DNA of 64,000 nt from Erwinia billingiae Eb661 (GCF_000196615.1 NC_014306.1:496001-560000); one strand, 5' to 3'; counted from the stretch's first letter, positions 26,856-37,888 are shown. Numbers and translations: made by a program. The notes: generated by a model from the letters alone, not told the origin.

Positions 26856-28629
26856 GGACGGCCTCCTTACCTTCAGACTCGGCACCGTAGACGCGTTTCG
26901 CCGGCGGCAGCCGGGTAATCTTAACGTCATCCCAGCTGATTTCAGGTGCGCCGTCAGGGCGATAAAAACTCAGGGAGTGTTTCAGATACTGCGCGTCATT
27001 GCGGGTGGTACAGCCTTCATCCAGCCGCTGATGCGCACCGCGAGACTCTTTGCGCTGGATCGCGGCGTGCGCCATACATTCGGCGACGTTCAGGCCGTGC
27101 GCCAGCTCGATGCTGTACAGCAGTTGGGTATTGAAGACGCTGGAGGTATCGCTGATGTGCAGATGCTTACAGCGCTCTTGCAGCTCGGCCAGTTTGTCGA
27201 TGGTTTTCTGCATCAGCTCTGGCGTGCGGTAAATCCCGCAGCCTTCTTCCATCGCCAGCCCCATCTCATCGCGCAGCTCAGACCAGGTCTCTTTGCCCTG
27301 TTGATTGACCAGCCCATGCAGGCGTTTTTCACAGTCCCGAGCCTGGGCCTGCAAGGCGCTGGCGGGTTTTTTGTGAACCTGTACCGCATGTCTTGCGGCA
27401 CTTTCCCCGGCAAGCCTGCCGAATACCGCCAGTTCAGCCAGCGAGTTAGACCCGAGGCGATTGGCACCATGCAGGCCGACCGACGAGCATTCCCCGACGG
27501 CGAACAGACCGGCGATGCGCGTCTCACACTGCGCATTGGTTTCAATCCCGCCCATGGTGTAGTGCGCGGTGGGCCGCACCGGGATCGGCGCCTGAGCCGG
27601 ATCGACGCCGATATAGGCTTTACTCAGCTCACAGATAAACGGCAGGCGTTCAAGCAGCTTCTTCTGACCCAAGTGGCGTAAATCCAGATGCACCACATCA
27701 CCGCGCGGCGTGGCGATGGTGCGTCCTTTCCGCCACTCATGCCAAAAGGCCTGCGAAACCTTGTCGCGTGGGCCAAGCTCCATATATTTATTCTTCGGCT
27801 GGCCCAGCGGCGTTTCCGGTCCCATGCCGTAGTCCTGCAGGTAGCGATAGCCGTCCTTATTGACCATGATGCCGCCTTCGCCCCGACAGCCTTCGGTCAT
27901 CAGGATCCCCGATCCGGGCAGGCCGGTGGGATGGTATTGCACAAACTCCATATCCCTCAACGGCACGCCATGGCGCAGCGCCATGCCCATGCCATCCCCG
28001 GTCACGATGCCGCCATTGGTGTTGTAGCGATAAACCCTGGCGGCGCCGCCGGTTGCCAGCACCACCGCACCGGCATGAATATGGACCAGCGTCCCTTCCA
28101 TCATATTCATCGCCACCACGCCGCGCGCTTCGCCTTCATCAACCAGCAGATCCAACACGAAGTGCTCGTCAAAGCGCTGGATTTGCGGGTATTTCAGCGA
28201 GGTTTGAAACAACGTGTGCAGCATATGGAAGCCGGTTTTATCTGCGGCAAACCAGGTGCGCTTAATCTTCATGCCGCCGAAGCGACGCACGTTGATGGTG
28301 CCATCGTCGCGGCGGCTCCACGGGCAGCCCCACAACTCCAGCTGGGTCATTTCCCGTGGGCAATGCTCAACAAAATAGTCGACCACATCCTGCTCGCACA
28401 GCCAGTCTCCGCCTGAAACGGTGTCCTGAAAATGGAGATCGAAACTATCGTGGGACTGCGTCACCGCGGCGGATCCGCCTTCGGCGGCAACGGTGTGGCT
28501 GCGCATCGGATAGACTTTAGAGACCAGCGCAATAGTCAGGGTGGGATTTGCTTCAGCGGCGGCAATGGCAGCGCGGAGTCCAGCTCCGCCAGCGCCGACG
28601 ATGACCAGATCGGCAGTACAGGTTTGCAC
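26848..28629 (-). CDS. frdA: FrdA, fumarate reductase flavoprotein
   Basis: A 593-residue catalytic subunit that reduces fumarate to succinate in anaerobic respiration. The N-terminal FAD-binding [13 protein letters not shown], the covalent-FAD histidine in [10 protein letters not shown] (His44) and the active-site segment [21 protein letters not shown] are present. First gene of frdABCD. The 284-base gap to the divergent epmA gene should contain the anaerobic promoter, but I find no full FNR dyad there. Confidence 0.98.
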   Translation of the reverse strand: MQTCTADLVIVGAGGAGLRAAIAAAEANPTLTIALVSKVYPMRSHTVAAEGGSAAVTQSHDSFDLHFQDTVSGGDWLCEQDVVDYFVEHCPREMTQLELWGCPWSRRDDGTINVRRFGGMKIKRTWFAADKTGFHMLHTLFQTSLKYPQIQRFDEHFVLDLLVDEGEARGVVAMNMMEGTLVHIHAGAVVLATGGAARVYRYNTNGGIVTGDGMGMALRHGVPLRDMEFVQYHPTGLPGSGILMTEGCRGEGGIMVNKDGYRYLQDYGMGPETPLGQPKNKYMELGPRDKVSQAFWHEWRKGRTIATPRGDVVHLDLRHLGQKKLLERLPFICELSKAYIGVDPAQAPIPVRPTAHYTMGGIETNAQCETRIAGLFAVGECSSVGLHGANRLGSNSLAELAVFGRLAGESAARHAVQVHKKPASALQAQARDCEKRLHGLVNQQGKETWSELRDEMGLAMEEGCGIYRTPELMQKTIDKLAELQERCKHLHISDTSSVFNTQLLYSIELAHGLNVAECMAHAAIQRKESRGAHQRLDEGCTTRNDAQYLKHSLSFYRPDGAPEISWDDVKITRLPPAKRVYGAESEGKEAVHE

Positions 28630-28913
28630 GGTGTTCTCCCTGTCAAAATGTCAGAAGAGGGGAAAAGAGAGGGAAATCCTCACTTTTTCCAGGGAGAACA
28701 GTATAAAACTGGGCATCAGCGCTAAACTTGATGTGCTCGGGTATTAGTATGAGAAATAAACAGAAAAAGCGGGATCTGAGCAACGTTTTTCGCCATTCAG
28801 ATCGGCATATGGGCGGTGAAATCCGGCAAAGAGAGGAATTTCCCGCGGCAAATTTGTGTGTTTATCTCCGTACGGGTAGACTGCTTCACCCTGTCTGATG
28901 AGGAGTAGAAACA

Positions 28914-29891
28914 ATGAGCGATACGGCCAGCTGGCTGCCTGGCGCTTCGATAAGCAATTTACTGAAGCGTGCGGCAATTATGGCGGAAATTCGGCGATTT
29001 TTTGCCGATCGTGGGGTATTGGAAGTGGAAACCCCGGCGATGAGCCAGGCCACGGTGACCGATGTTCATCTGGTTCCTTTTCAGACGCGTTTTGTCGGCC
29101 CGGGTGCCGCACAGGGGCTTGACCTCTATCTGATGACCAGCCCTGAGTACCATATGAAGCGCCTGCTGGCGGCGGGAAGTGGACCGATCTTCCAGCTCTG
29201 CCGCAGCTTCCGTAATGAGGAAGCCGGACGTCACCATAATCCTGAATTCACCATGCTGGAGTGGTATCGCCCGCATTACGATATGTACCGGCTGATGAAC
29301 GAGGTCGATGACCTGTTACAGCAGGTGCTGGAATGCGCACCGGCCGAAACGCTCTCGTATCAGCAGGCGTTTATCCGCCATCTTGAAATGGATCCGCTGT
29401 CGGCGGATAAAACGCAGATGCGTGAAGTGGCGGAAAAACTGGGCGTGGGCGATTTGGCTAACCGCGAAGAAGACCGCGACACCTTATTGCAGCTGCTGTT
29501 TATGATGGGTGTGGAGCCGCAAATCGGGAAAGATAAGCCGGCGTTTGTGTATCACTTCCCGGCCAGCCAGGCGTCTCTGGCGGAGATCAGCACCGAAGAT
29601 CACCGCGTGGCGGAGCGCTTTGAGGTCTACTTTAAGGGGATTGAGTTAGCGAATGGTTTCCGCGAGCTGACCGACAGCCGTGAGCAGAAGCAACGCTTTG
29701 ACCAGGATAACCGCAAGCGAGCGGCGAGCGGTCTGCCTCAGCAGCCGATCGATACCAACCTGCTGGATGCGCTTGCGCACGGCATGCCAGATTGTTCCGG
29801 CGTGGCGTTAGGCGTCGATCGTATCGTGATGCTGGCGCTGAAAGCCGACTCCCTGAGTGAGGTGATCGCCTTCCCGGTCGATCGCTGCTAA
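28914..29891 (+). CDS. epmA: EpmA, elongation factor P beta-lysine ligase
   Basis: A 325-residue enzyme related to class II lysyl-tRNA synthetase that attaches (R)-beta-lysine to Lys34 of elongation factor P. Class II motifs are visible: motif 2 in [23 protein letters not shown] (about residues 96-118) and motif 3 in [14 protein letters not shown] near the C-terminus. It lacks the tRNA anticodon-binding domain. A GAGGAGTAG site precedes the ATG. Divergent from frdA, as in E. coli. Confidence 0.97.
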   Translation: MSDTASWLPGASISNLLKRAAIMAEIRRFFADRGVLEVETPAMSQATVTDVHLVPFQTRFVGPGAAQGLDLYLMTSPEYHMKRLLAAGSGPIFQLCRSFRNEEAGRHHNPEFTMLEWYRPHYDMYRLMNEVDDLLQQVLECAPAETLSYQQAFIRHLEMDPLSADKTQMREVAEKLGVGDLANREEDRDTLLQLLFMMGVEPQIGKDKPAFVYHFPASQASLAEISTEDHRVAERFEVYFKGIELANGFRELTDSREQKQRFDQDNRKRAASGLPQQPIDTNLLDALAHGMPDCSGVALGVDRIVMLALKADSLSEVIAFPVDRC

Positions 29892-29900
29892 ACCCTTCCC

Positions 29901-29923
29901 AGAGGCGGCGGTCTGCCGCCTCT
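29901..29923. terminator. hairpin between epmA and mscM
   Basis: AGAGGCGGC and GCCGCCTCT flank a five-base loop between the two converging genes. The T-run after it is short. Probable two-way terminator. Confidence 0.65.
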
Positions 29924-29929
29924 GCTGCC

Positions 29930-32900
29930 TTACAATCCGCCTGATTTATAGGCTCTTACCGCCGGTGCGCCATTCTGCGCGGGCGTCTTGCGTCCAATGG
30001 TTTCCATGCGCACCTGGAAAGGTGGGAACGGCATTTCCAGCCCGTGTTCCTGATATCCCCGCAGGATCAGCTGGTGCAGTTCATGGCGCAGCGGCATACG
30101 GTGACCCATTTCTGCGGCGTGAATACGCAGCTCAAACAGCTGGATCCCCTGCTGCAGATCGACCAGATAGGCTTCCGGCGGTGGCGTTTCCAGCACGTAC
30201 TGACAGCGTTTTGCCGCGGTGAGCAGCACGTTGGTCACTTCTTCACTGTTGGCTTCGGCAGAGGCCGGGATGGTCAGCACCACGCGCGTCACCGAATCGG
30301 ACAGCGACCAGTTAATAAATTGCTCGGTGATAAAGGCCTTATTCGGCACGATAATCTCCTTGCGGTCCCAGTCGGTAATGGTGGTGGCTCGGGTGTTGAT
30401 TTTGGTGATGCTGCCGGTCAAATCGCGGATGGTGACGGTATCGCCAATACGGATCGGCTTCTCGAACAAAATAATCAGACCGGAGATAAAGTTGGCGAAA
30501 ATCTCCTGCAAACCAAACCCTAATCCGACACCCAGTGCGGCAACCAGCCACTGCAACTTCGACCAGTCGACGCCAATCATCGAGAACCCGGCCAGCCCGC
30601 CGACAAAAATCAGCACGTATTTGGTCAGCGTGGTGATTGCATAGCCGGTGCCTGGCGTCAGGCTCAGGTGCTGCAACAGCGCCAGTTCCAGCAGCGCCGG
30701 CATATTGCGCACCAGCTGGGTGGTGATAATCAGCACCAGAATGGCAATCAGCACCGATCCCAGCGTGATCGGCTGCAGGCTTTCAACGCCCTGCACGGTG
30801 GTGCTGGCATCCCACAGATGGATGTTTTCGAGGAAGCCGAATGCCGAGTGGATCTCGGACCACAGCACAATCACCGAAATCAGCGCAACCAGCGTCAGAA
30901 TTGAACGTACCAGTCGCAGAGACTGCGCGCTGATAGCATCCAGATCGATCACCGGCTCTTCCACTTCAAGCGTATCGGAGTTGCTCTGATGTGCGACCGC
31001 TTCCTCTTCGCCTTTCGCACGTTGGGCGAGGATCTCAGCACGGCGATTTCGCGCACGGTCAAAGGCAATACGGCGACGCTGAATCAGCATCCAGCGGCGG
31101 ATAATGTGGTAAATCACCAGCAGCAGGAACCAGATGGCGACGGAGGTTTCCAGCCTGGCCAGCAGCGCCTGCGACGTCGCCAGATAACCAATGCATGACG
31201 CCAGCGCAGCAAACAATGGAATGCAGATCATCAGATTCCACAGCAGCTTGTTGATCAGGTTGTCACCGCTGCCTTCTTTGTCCAGATGCAGCGGGATCCC
31301 GGCACGCTTCAGGCTGATGGTCACCAGGCTTATCGCGCCACAAATCAGGATAAAACAGAGCCTTCCCAGCGTGGCGGAGAACTGCCGGTCTTCCAGATTA
31401 TCGAAGCTTATCAGCAGCATAATCAGGGGAACCACCAGACCGATGCACAACGAGTAGAAGCGCATCGCGCGGGCCACGCGGGCCTGAGGCCAGCGGAAGT
31501 GGATAATGAACAATCCCTGCGGACGGGCAAACGCCGCGCTGATCATAAACACCCACAGCAGCGGCACGGTGGCCGTTATGCCATCGCCAATCGCTACCGC
31601 GATAGGGTACGGCCAGGCGTGTTGCAGGCCATAACCCAGCGCCATCCACAGCACCGGCAAGGGCACGGCCACCAGAATCGACCAGAACACCGTCCGCATG
31701 GTCAGGCCGAAACGATCCTGCGTGACTTTGCCGACCTTGCTGGCCGAGCGGGTCATAAAATCACGGTAATGGCGGCGCGAGCTGAGGCTAAAGCCAACCA
31801 GCAGCACGGCTCCAATAATCGGGATAACGGTTTCGCGGCTGGTAAACATCATCACCATCGCGCCGCCAAGCTGACCGAGCGTATCCAGCGACAGCAGGCT
31901 TTTCAGATCCCGCGCCAGATCCATCGGGAAATTCAGGCTTAAGGCATTAACATCCGCGGTCCAGAACAGGTAGCGGTGGGTCGCCTCTTTCACTTCATTC
32001 AGCGCATCTTCCAGCTGACCATTTGCCACCTTCAGCTTGGTCACTTCGAGGATCAGGTTGTCACAGCCTGACAGCAGCGAACTGATCAGCTCGCGCTGGG
32101 TTTTGATTTGCGCATCCAGAATGCGTTTCTGTTCCGCGGTGAGCGGCGTGCCGTCATCCTGTTTAATCTGCAACAGCTGCTGCTGACGTTCGAGAAGGTC
32201 TTCATAGCGCAGCCGTTGCACCCGCAGTTCGCCCATCTCATTATCAAGCTGCTGCGGTTTCGGCATATCAGGAAGGCGTGCAACCTGCGCGCGCAGTGCC
32301 TCGCCCAGCACGTTAGAGACGCCCAGCCACTGCGACTGCTCGCGGATGGTGCTCAGCGCCTGACGCACCTGAATGGTCTGGTTATTGGCGGTGCGTTGCT
32401 GCGAGGCCACCAGGTCCATACGCTGGGCCTGCTGATTGAGGTCATTGGACAGTTCGCGGTTGACCCGGAACTGTTTGTCGAGATTCTTCGGCAGATCGCC
32501 GCTGTTCTCCGCCAGTTGCTCGGTGCGCTCAAGGGCGATTTCGGCTTCGCGCTGACGACGGCTGTTGAGCTGGTTACGTAAGTCCTGCAGATAGGCATCG
32601 AGCTGTGCGGCTTTACGCTGGTGAAGTTCACCGCGCATTCTTGCCAGCTCCTGACGATTGTTGGCCGACAGCTGAGCCAGTTCCAGCTCATCGACTTTGG
32701 CTTTCTGCGCTGCCGATTCCGCCTGACGGGAAGCCAGCTGTGCCTGGGCTAACGGCGTGGTGGCGGAAGGCTGTCCTTGCAGACGGCGTTCAATGTCGTT
32801 TAGCGCCCGGCGGGCTTCGGTTTGTTGTTGCGGAAGTTGCGCCAGTGAATCACTGATCTCCCGGGCGCGATCCTGTTCCTGCTGGGCCTGGCGACCTTCT

Positions 32901-33265
32901 TCAATCAGCTGGCTGCTGACCTGCAGGATCTCCTGGTCGAGTTCAGGGGCCGTCATGGTATTGCTGATGGTTTTCGGGTTATCCGTCAGCGCGGCGATCT
33001 GCTGGCGCAGATCGCGTGAAAGTTTCGGAAAACCATCGATAACCTGCTGATAGGCATCTGAATTGGCCTGAGATTTTTGCATCTCATCAAGCCAGTTCAG
33101 CGTCGCCTGCAGCGCGTCTATCGTTTCCGCCTGATTCGGCGTGGTCTTGTCCGACTTAACGTCCTCAAGCTGCTGCTTGATTTGAGCATTATCCGGGGCG
33201 CTGGCGCCCCAGGCGGGCTGGAGGAGCATCCAGCCGAACAAAATTGGGAGGATCAGGCGTAACAT
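29930..33265 (-). CDS. mscM: MscM (YjeP), large mechanosensitive channel
   Basis: An 1111-residue MscS-family channel (the MscK-like giant class) that opens under membrane tension to protect the cell in osmotic downshock. It has a signal peptide (LILPILFGWMLLQPAWG), about 450 residues of periplasmic, Gln-rich coiled coil, many membrane helices from about residue 470, and a C-terminal MscS core (LVAALGVGLGFGLQEIFANFISGLIILFEKP split over residues 895-930, with TVTIRDLTGSI after it). It starts 9 bases after the psd stop, so psd and mscM are an operon. Confidence 0.96.
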   Translation of the reverse strand: MLRLILPILFGWMLLQPAWGASAPDNAQIKQQLEDVKSDKTTPNQAETIDALQATLNWLDEMQKSQANSDAYQQVIDGFPKLSRDLRQQIAALTDNPKTISNTMTAPELDQEILQVSSQLIEEGRQAQQEQDRAREISDSLAQLPQQQTEARRALNDIERRLQGQPSATTPLAQAQLASRQAESAAQKAKVDELELAQLSANNRQELARMRGELHQRKAAQLDAYLQDLRNQLNSRRQREAEIALERTEQLAENSGDLPKNLDKQFRVNRELSNDLNQQAQRMDLVASQQRTANNQTIQVRQALSTIREQSQWLGVSNVLGEALRAQVARLPDMPKPQQLDNEMGELRVQRLRYEDLLERQQQLLQIKQDDGTPLTAEQKRILDAQIKTQRELISSLLSGCDNLILEVTKLKVANGQLEDALNEVKEATHRYLFWTADVNALSLNFPMDLARDLKSLLSLDTLGQLGGAMVMMFTSRETVIPIIGAVLLVGFSLSSRRHYRDFMTRSASKVGKVTQDRFGLTMRTVFWSILVAVPLPVLWMALGYGLQHAWPYPIAVAIGDGITATVPLLWVFMISAAFARPQGLFIIHFRWPQARVARAMRFYSLCIGLVVPLIMLLISFDNLEDRQFSATLGRLCFILICGAISLVTISLKRAGIPLHLDKEGSGDNLINKLLWNLMICIPLFAALASCIGYLATSQALLARLETSVAIWFLLLVIYHIIRRWMLIQRRRIAFDRARNRRAEILAQRAKGEEEAVAHQSNSDTLEVEEPVIDLDAISAQSLRLVRSILTLVALISVIVLWSEIHSAFGFLENIHLWDASTTVQGVESLQPITLGSVLIAILVLIITTQLVRNMPALLELALLQHLSLTPGTGYAITTLTKYVLIFVGGLAGFSMIGVDWSKLQWLVAALGVGLGFGLQEIFANFISGLIILFEKPIRIGDTVTIRDLTGSITKINTRATTITDWDRKEIIVPNKAFITEQFINWSLSDSVTRVVLTIPASAEANSEEVTNVLLTAAKRCQYVLETPPPEAYLVDLQQGIQLFELRIHAAEMGHRMPLRHELHQLILRGYQEHGLEMPFPPFQVRMETIGRKTPAQNGAPAVRAYKSGGL

Positions 33266-33274
33266 AGGTGTCTG

Positions 33275-34174
33275 CTATGGGTGGTGTAAAACTTCTTCCG
33301 CACTGGTTTTCTGCAGTGCGATGGCGAGCGTCTGACCCAGGCGCGTTTTGGTCTCTGGCGTCAGGCTTTCGGCCAGTTTTACTCTGTCTTTCGCAAACAG
33401 GTTAATCACCGTTGAACCCAGCTTAAAGCGGCCCATTTCCTGGCCCTTCAACAGCACCACCGATCCTTCAGCGTCGGCACCCGGCCAGCTCCAGCGCTTG
33501 ATCACGCCTTCACGCGGTGGGGTGACCGTGCCAGCCCAGACGGTTTCGATGCTGCCAACGATAGTGGCACCGACAAGAATCTGCGCCATCGCGCCAAATT
33601 CGGTATCAAACAGGCAGATCACGCGCTCGTTACGGGCGAACAGGTTAGGGATGTTCTGTGCCGTCAGCGGGTTAACGGAATAGAGATCGCCAGGCACATA
33701 AATCATCTCGCGCAGGATGCCATTACACGGCATATGCACGCGGTGATAATCCCGTGGTGCCAGGTACGTGGTGATGAATTCACCATCCCGGAACAGGTCG
33801 GCCATGGCGGTATTTCCGGCCAGCAGCGCTTCCAGTGAGTAAGTGTGACCTTTCGCCTGGAAAATCTGATCGCCTTCGATATGACCTAACTGGCTCACCG
33901 CGCCATCGGCAGGCAGTACCAACAGGTTAGGATCGGTCTCAATCGGACGCGCTTCGTCACGCAATGGGCGCACGAAGAAGTCGTTGAAGGTGCGATAGCT
34001 CGCCGTATCTGATTTCTGCGCCTCTTTCATATCGACTTTATAGAACCAGACAAACGCATCGATAACCGCTTTAGTGAGCCAGCCCGCGCGCTTACCTGCG
34101 CCCCAGCCAGCCAGTTCAGTCAGGCCTTTTTTAGGCAAAATGTTATTCAGGCCGAGTTTAAAACGATCCAACAC
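33275..34174 (-). CDS. psd: Psd, phosphatidylserine decarboxylase
   Basis: A 299-residue proenzyme that converts phosphatidylserine to phosphatidylethanolamine at the inner membrane. The self-cleavage site LGST is at residues 252-255; cleavage before Ser254 makes the pyruvoyl group of the alpha chain. The conserved [13 protein letters not shown] segment is present near residue 138. It is a little shorter at the C-terminus than the 322-residue E. coli protein. Upstream of mscM in a two-gene operon. Confidence 0.97.
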   Translation of the reverse strand: MLDRFKLGLNNILPKKGLTELAGWGAGKRAGWLTKAVIDAFVWFYKVDMKEAQKSDTASYRTFNDFFVRPLRDEARPIETDPNLLVLPADGAVSQLGHIEGDQIFQAKGHTYSLEALLAGNTAMADLFRDGEFITTYLAPRDYHRVHMPCNGILREMIYVPGDLYSVNPLTAQNIPNLFARNERVICLFDTEFGAMAQILVGATIVGSIETVWAGTVTPPREGVIKRWSWPGADAEGSVVLLKGQEMGRFKLGSTVINLFAKDRVKLAESLTPETKTRLGQTLAIALQKTSAEEVLHHP

Positions 34175-34250
34175 AGTAGCCTCCTGGCTTGATCAGACAA
34201 ATAGAGAAACGGGGCGGATTGTAGCAGCGCCCTGGTGATTAGGCTATGGC

Positions 34251-34275
34251 GCCTGCCTGCGGTATGCAGGCAGGC
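34251..34275 (-). terminator. hairpin after rsgA
   Basis: GCCTGCCTGC and GCAGGCAGGC flank a five-base loop directly after the rsgA stop. There is no T-run, so it may act as a weak terminator or an mRNA 3' barrier between rsgA and psd. Confidence 0.45.
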
Positions 34276-34280
34276 CAGTA

Positions 34281-35339
34281 TTAGTTACTGTTTTCTGAGA
34301 AAGATCGCCGGGTTTTCAACTGCATATCCTCCATGCTGTCCAGAATCCGGTGGTAGCTTTCAAAGCGGGCAGCATCGATCTTGCCGTTTTCGACTGCTTC
34401 ACGCAGCGCACATCCCGGATCGTTGTCATGCTTACAGTCGCGGAATTTGCAGTGGCCCAGAAACTCACGGAATTCGACAAATCCACGGGTGATTTGTTCC
34501 GGCTCAAGATGCCATAAACCGAATTCCCTGACGCCAGGGGAGTCAATCACATCGCCGCCCTGCGGGAAGTGGTACAAACGGGAAGCGGTGGTGGTGTGCT
34601 GGCCGAGACCGGAGACGTCAGAGACATCGTTGGTCAGGATCTCATTGGCACCCAATTCCAGCCCCAGCAGGGTGTTCAGCAAGCTGGACTTGCCGACGCC
34701 CGACTGGCCCGCAAAGATGCTGATACGCCCAATCAGTGCGGCCTGCAGCTCTTCCAGACCGTTCTTTTGATGGCTGGAGACCATCAGCACGCGATAACCA
34801 ATGCGGCGGTAAATCTCCATCTGCTTATCAACAAACTTGCGGCCTGCATCATCCAGCAGGTCGGTTTTGTTCAGCACCAGTAAGGGCTCGACATCCAGCG
34901 TCTCGCTGGCGATCAAATAGCGGTCGATAATATTCAGTGATAATTCGGGCAGGATCGCAGAAACAATCACGATCTGGTTGAGGTTGGCTGCAATCGGCTT
35001 CACGCCATCGTAAAAATCGGGGCGAGTCAGGACCGAGGTGCGTTCATGAACGGCCTCGACAATCCCTTTAACGGTGGCACTGCCTTCGACACCTGGACGC
35101 CACAGCACGCGGTCACCGGTGACCAGCGAGCGAATGGTGCGACGGATGTTACAGCGGTGCACTGAACCATCCGCATCTTCCACATCGGCGTGCATACCAA
35201 AACGGCTAATGACCACACCGTCCCGCGCATCGCCAAACAGGCTGTCATCGGGCTCGGGTTTATCCGCGCGTTTAAGACGGCGGTCGTGGTTAGCGCTGAC
35301 GCGACGTTGCTGACCTTTGGACAGTTTGTTTTTACTCAC
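34281..35339 (-). CDS. rsgA: RsgA, small-subunit ribosome assembly GTPase
   Basis: A 352-residue circularly permuted GTPase that checks late 30S maturation. The G motifs are in permuted order: NKTD (157-160), then GQSGVGKSS (211-219), then DSPG (266-269). An N-terminal OB domain precedes them, and a zinc-binding Cys/His set (Cys297, Cys302, His304, Cys310) follows. It is divergent from orn with a 96-base gap, as in E. coli. Confidence 0.97.
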   Translation of the reverse strand: MSKNKLSKGQQRRVSANHDRRLKRADKPEPDDSLFGDARDGVVISRFGMHADVEDADGSVHRCNIRRTIRSLVTGDRVLWRPGVEGSATVKGIVEAVHERTSVLTRPDFYDGVKPIAANLNQIVIVSAILPELSLNIIDRYLIASETLDVEPLLVLNKTDLLDDAGRKFVDKQMEIYRRIGYRVLMVSSHQKNGLEELQAALIGRISIFAGQSGVGKSSLLNTLLGLELGANEILTNDVSDVSGLGQHTTTASRLYHFPQGGDVIDSPGVREFGLWHLEPEQITRGFVEFREFLGHCKFRDCKHDNDPGCALREAVENGKIDAARFESYHRILDSMEDMQLKTRRSFSENSN

Positions 35340-35435
35340 TCTTCCTCACACGGCTTGGCAGGCTTCGCCCTGACAGGGCAAAACGTTTATGATACACCCT
35401 AATGTTTGATGATATAAGCCACGGTGAGGATCCCT

Positions 35436-35981
35436 ATGACCGCAAATGCCAGTAACCTGATTTGGATTGACTTAGAAATGACCGGGCTGGACCCGGAACA
35501 GGACCGCATTATTGAGATTGCGACCCTGGTGACCGACGCCGATCTGAATATTCTGGCGGAAGGGCCAGTCTTCGCGGTGCATCAGTCCGATGCGCAGCTG
35601 GCACTGATGGATGAGTGGAACGTGAATACGCACACCAACAGCGGCCTGGTCGAACGCGTGAAGGCCAGTCAGTATGACGATCGTGCGGCAGAACAGGCGA
35701 CAATTGAGTTTCTGAAAAAGTGGGTGCCGGAAAACAGTTCGCCAATTTGTGGCAACAGCATCGGCCAGGATCGTCGATTCCTGTTCAAGTACATGCCTGA
35801 ACTGGAAGCCTACTTCCACTATCGCTACCTGGACGTCAGCACGCTGAAAGAGCTGGCGCGCCGCTGGAAACCAGGCATTCTGCCGGGCTTTAAGAAGCAG
35901 GGCACGCATCAGGCAATGGATGATATCCGTGAATCGGTGGCGGAACTGGCGTATTACCGCGAGCATTTTATCCAGTTGTAA
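35436..35981 (+). CDS. orn: Orn, oligoribonuclease
   Basis: A 181-residue 3'-5' exonuclease that degrades 2-5 base RNA fragments, including pGpG from cyclic-di-GMP turnover. The DEDDh motifs are present: DLEMTGLD near the start, [11 protein letters not shown] in the middle, and [11 protein letters not shown] near the C-terminus. The ATG at 35436 follows GGTGAGGA and gives the E. coli length; an in-frame ATG 12 bases up is less well placed. Confidence 0.98.
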   Translation: MTANASNLIWIDLEMTGLDPEQDRIIEIATLVTDADLNILAEGPVFAVHQSDAQLALMDEWNVNTHTNSGLVERVKASQYDDRAAEQATIEFLKKWVPENSSPICGNSIGQDRRFLFKYMPELEAYFHYRYLDVSTLKELARRWKPGILPGFKKQGTHQAMDDIRESVAELAYYREHFIQL

Positions 35982-35998
35982 ACCCTGCAACCTGTTGC

Positions 35999-36035
35999 TG
36001 CTGATTAAATTGCCACTTTGCCGATTTAATCAGCA
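35999..36035 (+). terminator. hairpin after orn
   Basis: A 12-base perfect stem (TGCTGATTAAAT with ATTTAATCAGCA) surrounds a 13-base loop just after orn. A T-run follows only some 20 bases later (36055-36060). It probably stabilises or ends the orn mRNA before the tRNA promoter. Confidence 0.55.
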
Positions 36036-36072
36036 ATCAGACCGAAAGCAGAAAATTTTTGTATTTTCAGTC

Positions 36073-36100
36073 TTGCAGCAGGTCTGTTTTCTCGTATAAT
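36073..36100 (+). promoter_or_regulatory. promoter of the tRNA-Gly operon
   Basis: TTGCAG and a perfect TATAAT are separated by 16 bases and followed by GCGCACCCC, the G+C-rich discriminator of stable-RNA promoters. It lies 41 bases before the first tRNA-Gly gene. Confidence 0.85.
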
Positions 36101-36141
36101 GCGCACCCCGTACCGAGAGAGTTTTTTACTCGTTACGCAGA

Positions 36142-36217
<76 letters not shown>

Positions 36218-36250
36218 AAGTTTTTTGCAGTAATGTACCAGGTATCTTAA

Positions 36251-36326
<76 letters not shown>

Positions 36327-36358
36327 AACGTTTTGCAGTCATATACCAAGTATCTTAT

Positions 36359-36434
<76 letters not shown>

Positions 36435-36467
36435 AATCTTCATTCTTCTCATTATATCCAGATGATG

Positions 36468-36716
36468 TTATCCACAGCGATAACCCAGCAGCGCTTCGTT
36501 GCATTTGCTCATCACAAAAAGTTCTTTAACAGAGTTATCCACAGGCGACGTATCTGTCATCAATTGGTCATCTTTGCGCACAGTTGTTGAGAATTCGTGT
36601 AACTTACTGTTTTTACGCTTTATAATAATATTTCAAATTGTTATCTGGATCGCTTGTGCTTTCTGTGACTCTTGAATGACAACAACTTTTTATTTTTATG
36701 CACAGCGTGTGGAAAA
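36468..36716. promoter_or_regulatory. datA: DnaA-box cluster, candidate datA locus
   Basis: The 317-base gene-free, A+T-rich gap between glyY and queG holds four DnaA boxes. TTATCCACA occurs at 36468-36476 and 36535-36543, TTATGCACA at 36696-36704, and TGTGGAAAA (TTTTCCACA on the minus strand) at 36708-36716. The first three match the strict TTATnCACA consensus. In E. coli the datA locus, which titrates DnaA and promotes hydrolysis of DnaA-ATP with IHF, lies in the same gap beside glyVXY. The match in place and box content makes this a likely counterpart. A good IHF consensus was not found by eye; the most A+T-rich part, 36605-36650, is where I would look. Confidence 0.75.
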
Positions 36717-36751
36717 CCTTCTACGGCAGAAAATAATCGCGCATTGTTCAC

Positions 36752-37888
36752 TTATGCATCGCGTGGTAACCCTTTTTCTACCGCTCTCACCAGCCGTTTC
36801 TGCTGTCCCTGAATTTCGACCGCATGTTCGCTGCGATTCGCCAGTTGGCGGGCCAGCGCCCAGTTGATATGTTCATCCAGCATCGCGTTCTCTCCCTGAC
36901 GGGCTTCCAGTGCCGCCACATTGTCGGCCGACCACGGCGCATTGCCGAGGGCCACCGCCACATTGCGCAACCAGCGAAGATGACCAATACGGCGGATGGC
37001 GGAACCCTCGGTTACCCGTAAAAATTTGGCCTCATCCCAGGCAAATAGCTCGTTGAGCGGCGGGGCATGCAGCACCGCGCGGGGACTAAAATCATCTTCG
37101 TCAGTCAGCTGTCCATAACGGTTCCACGGGCAAATCAGCTGACAGTCATCACAACCGTAAATCCTGTTACCGATCAGCGGCCTGAACTCTTCCGGGATCG
37201 CGCCCTCCAACTCGATGGTCAGATAAGAAATGCAGCGCCTGGCGTCGACCGTGTAGGGCTCGACAATGGCGCCGGTAGGGCAGATGGTCATGCAGGCTAC
37301 GCAGCGGCCGCATTGTTCTTCCTGCGGTTGGTCGACGGGCAGCGGCAGATCAATCAGTAGTTCGCCCAGGAAAAACCACGAACCGGCCTCGCGGTTAAGG
37401 ACCAGCGAATGCTTGCCCGTCCAGCCCAGCCCCGCTTTGACGGCAATGGGCCTTTCGAGGATCGGCGCAGAGTCGACAAACGGGCGAAACTGCACTTCTT
37501 CACAGCGCGCACGGATCAAGTCTCCGAGCTTTTTCAGGCGATTGCGCAATACTTTGTGGTAATCCCGCCCGAGGGCATAGCGACTGACATAACCCAGTTG
37601 GGGATTTTTTAAGGTGCTGGCGAAAGCCGCTTTGGCAGGAAGATAGTTCATCCGCACGCTAATCACCCTGAGCGTGCCGGGCAACAATTCATGGGGACGT
37701 GCGCGCATCATGCCATGACGTGCCATCCATTCCATCTCGCCATGGTATTGCTTGTCCAGCCAGGCCTGCAGGCGCGGTTCTTCCGCGCTTAAATCGGTAT
37801 CGCAGATACCGACCTGTTGGAAGCCGAGTTCCTGCCCCCAGCGTTTGATATCGAGGGCAAGTTGATGGAGATCGAGAGGAAGCGACAT
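36752..37888 (-). CDS. queG: QueG, epoxyqueuosine reductase
   Basis: A 378-residue cobalamin- and iron-sulfur-dependent enzyme for the last step of queuosine synthesis in tRNA. Two ferredoxin-like [4Fe-4S] sites are visible: CGRCVACMTICPTGAI and CDDCQLICPWN. The N-terminal GFQQVGICDTDLS and the LGWTGKHSLVLNREAGS segment match E. coli. The start at 37888 (MSLPLDLHQ) is chosen by alignment with E. coli QueG; a start 30 bases further up would run into the opposite gene. Its start codon overlaps that of nnrD on the other strand. Confidence 0.96.
   Translation of the reverse strand: MSLPLDLHQLALDIKRWGQELGFQQVGICDTDLSAEEPRLQAWLDKQYHGEMEWMARHGMMRARPHELLPGTLRVISVRMNYLPAKAAFASTLKNPQLGYVSRYALGRDYHKVLRNRLKKLGDLIRARCEEVQFRPFVDSAPILERPIAVKAGLGWTGKHSLVLNREAGSWFFLGELLIDLPLPVDQPQEEQCGRCVACMTICPTGAIVEPYTVDARRCISYLTIELEGAIPEEFRPLIGNRIYGCDDCQLICPWNRYGQLTDEDDFSPRAVLHAPPLNELFAWDEAKFLRVTEGSAIRRIGHLRWLRNVAVALGNAPWSADNVAALEARQGENAMLDEHINWALARQLANRSEHAVEIQGQQKRLVRAVEKGLPRDA

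Noticed and set aside
28630..28913. An FNR site for the frd operon
   Set aside because: Only a single half-site (CTTGAT near 28728) is visible; no TTGAT-N4-ATCAA dyad was found, so it is not listed.
36544..36695. An IHF site between the second and third DnaA boxes
   Set aside because: No stretch matches WATCAAnnnnTTR on either strand well enough; only general A+T richness is seen.
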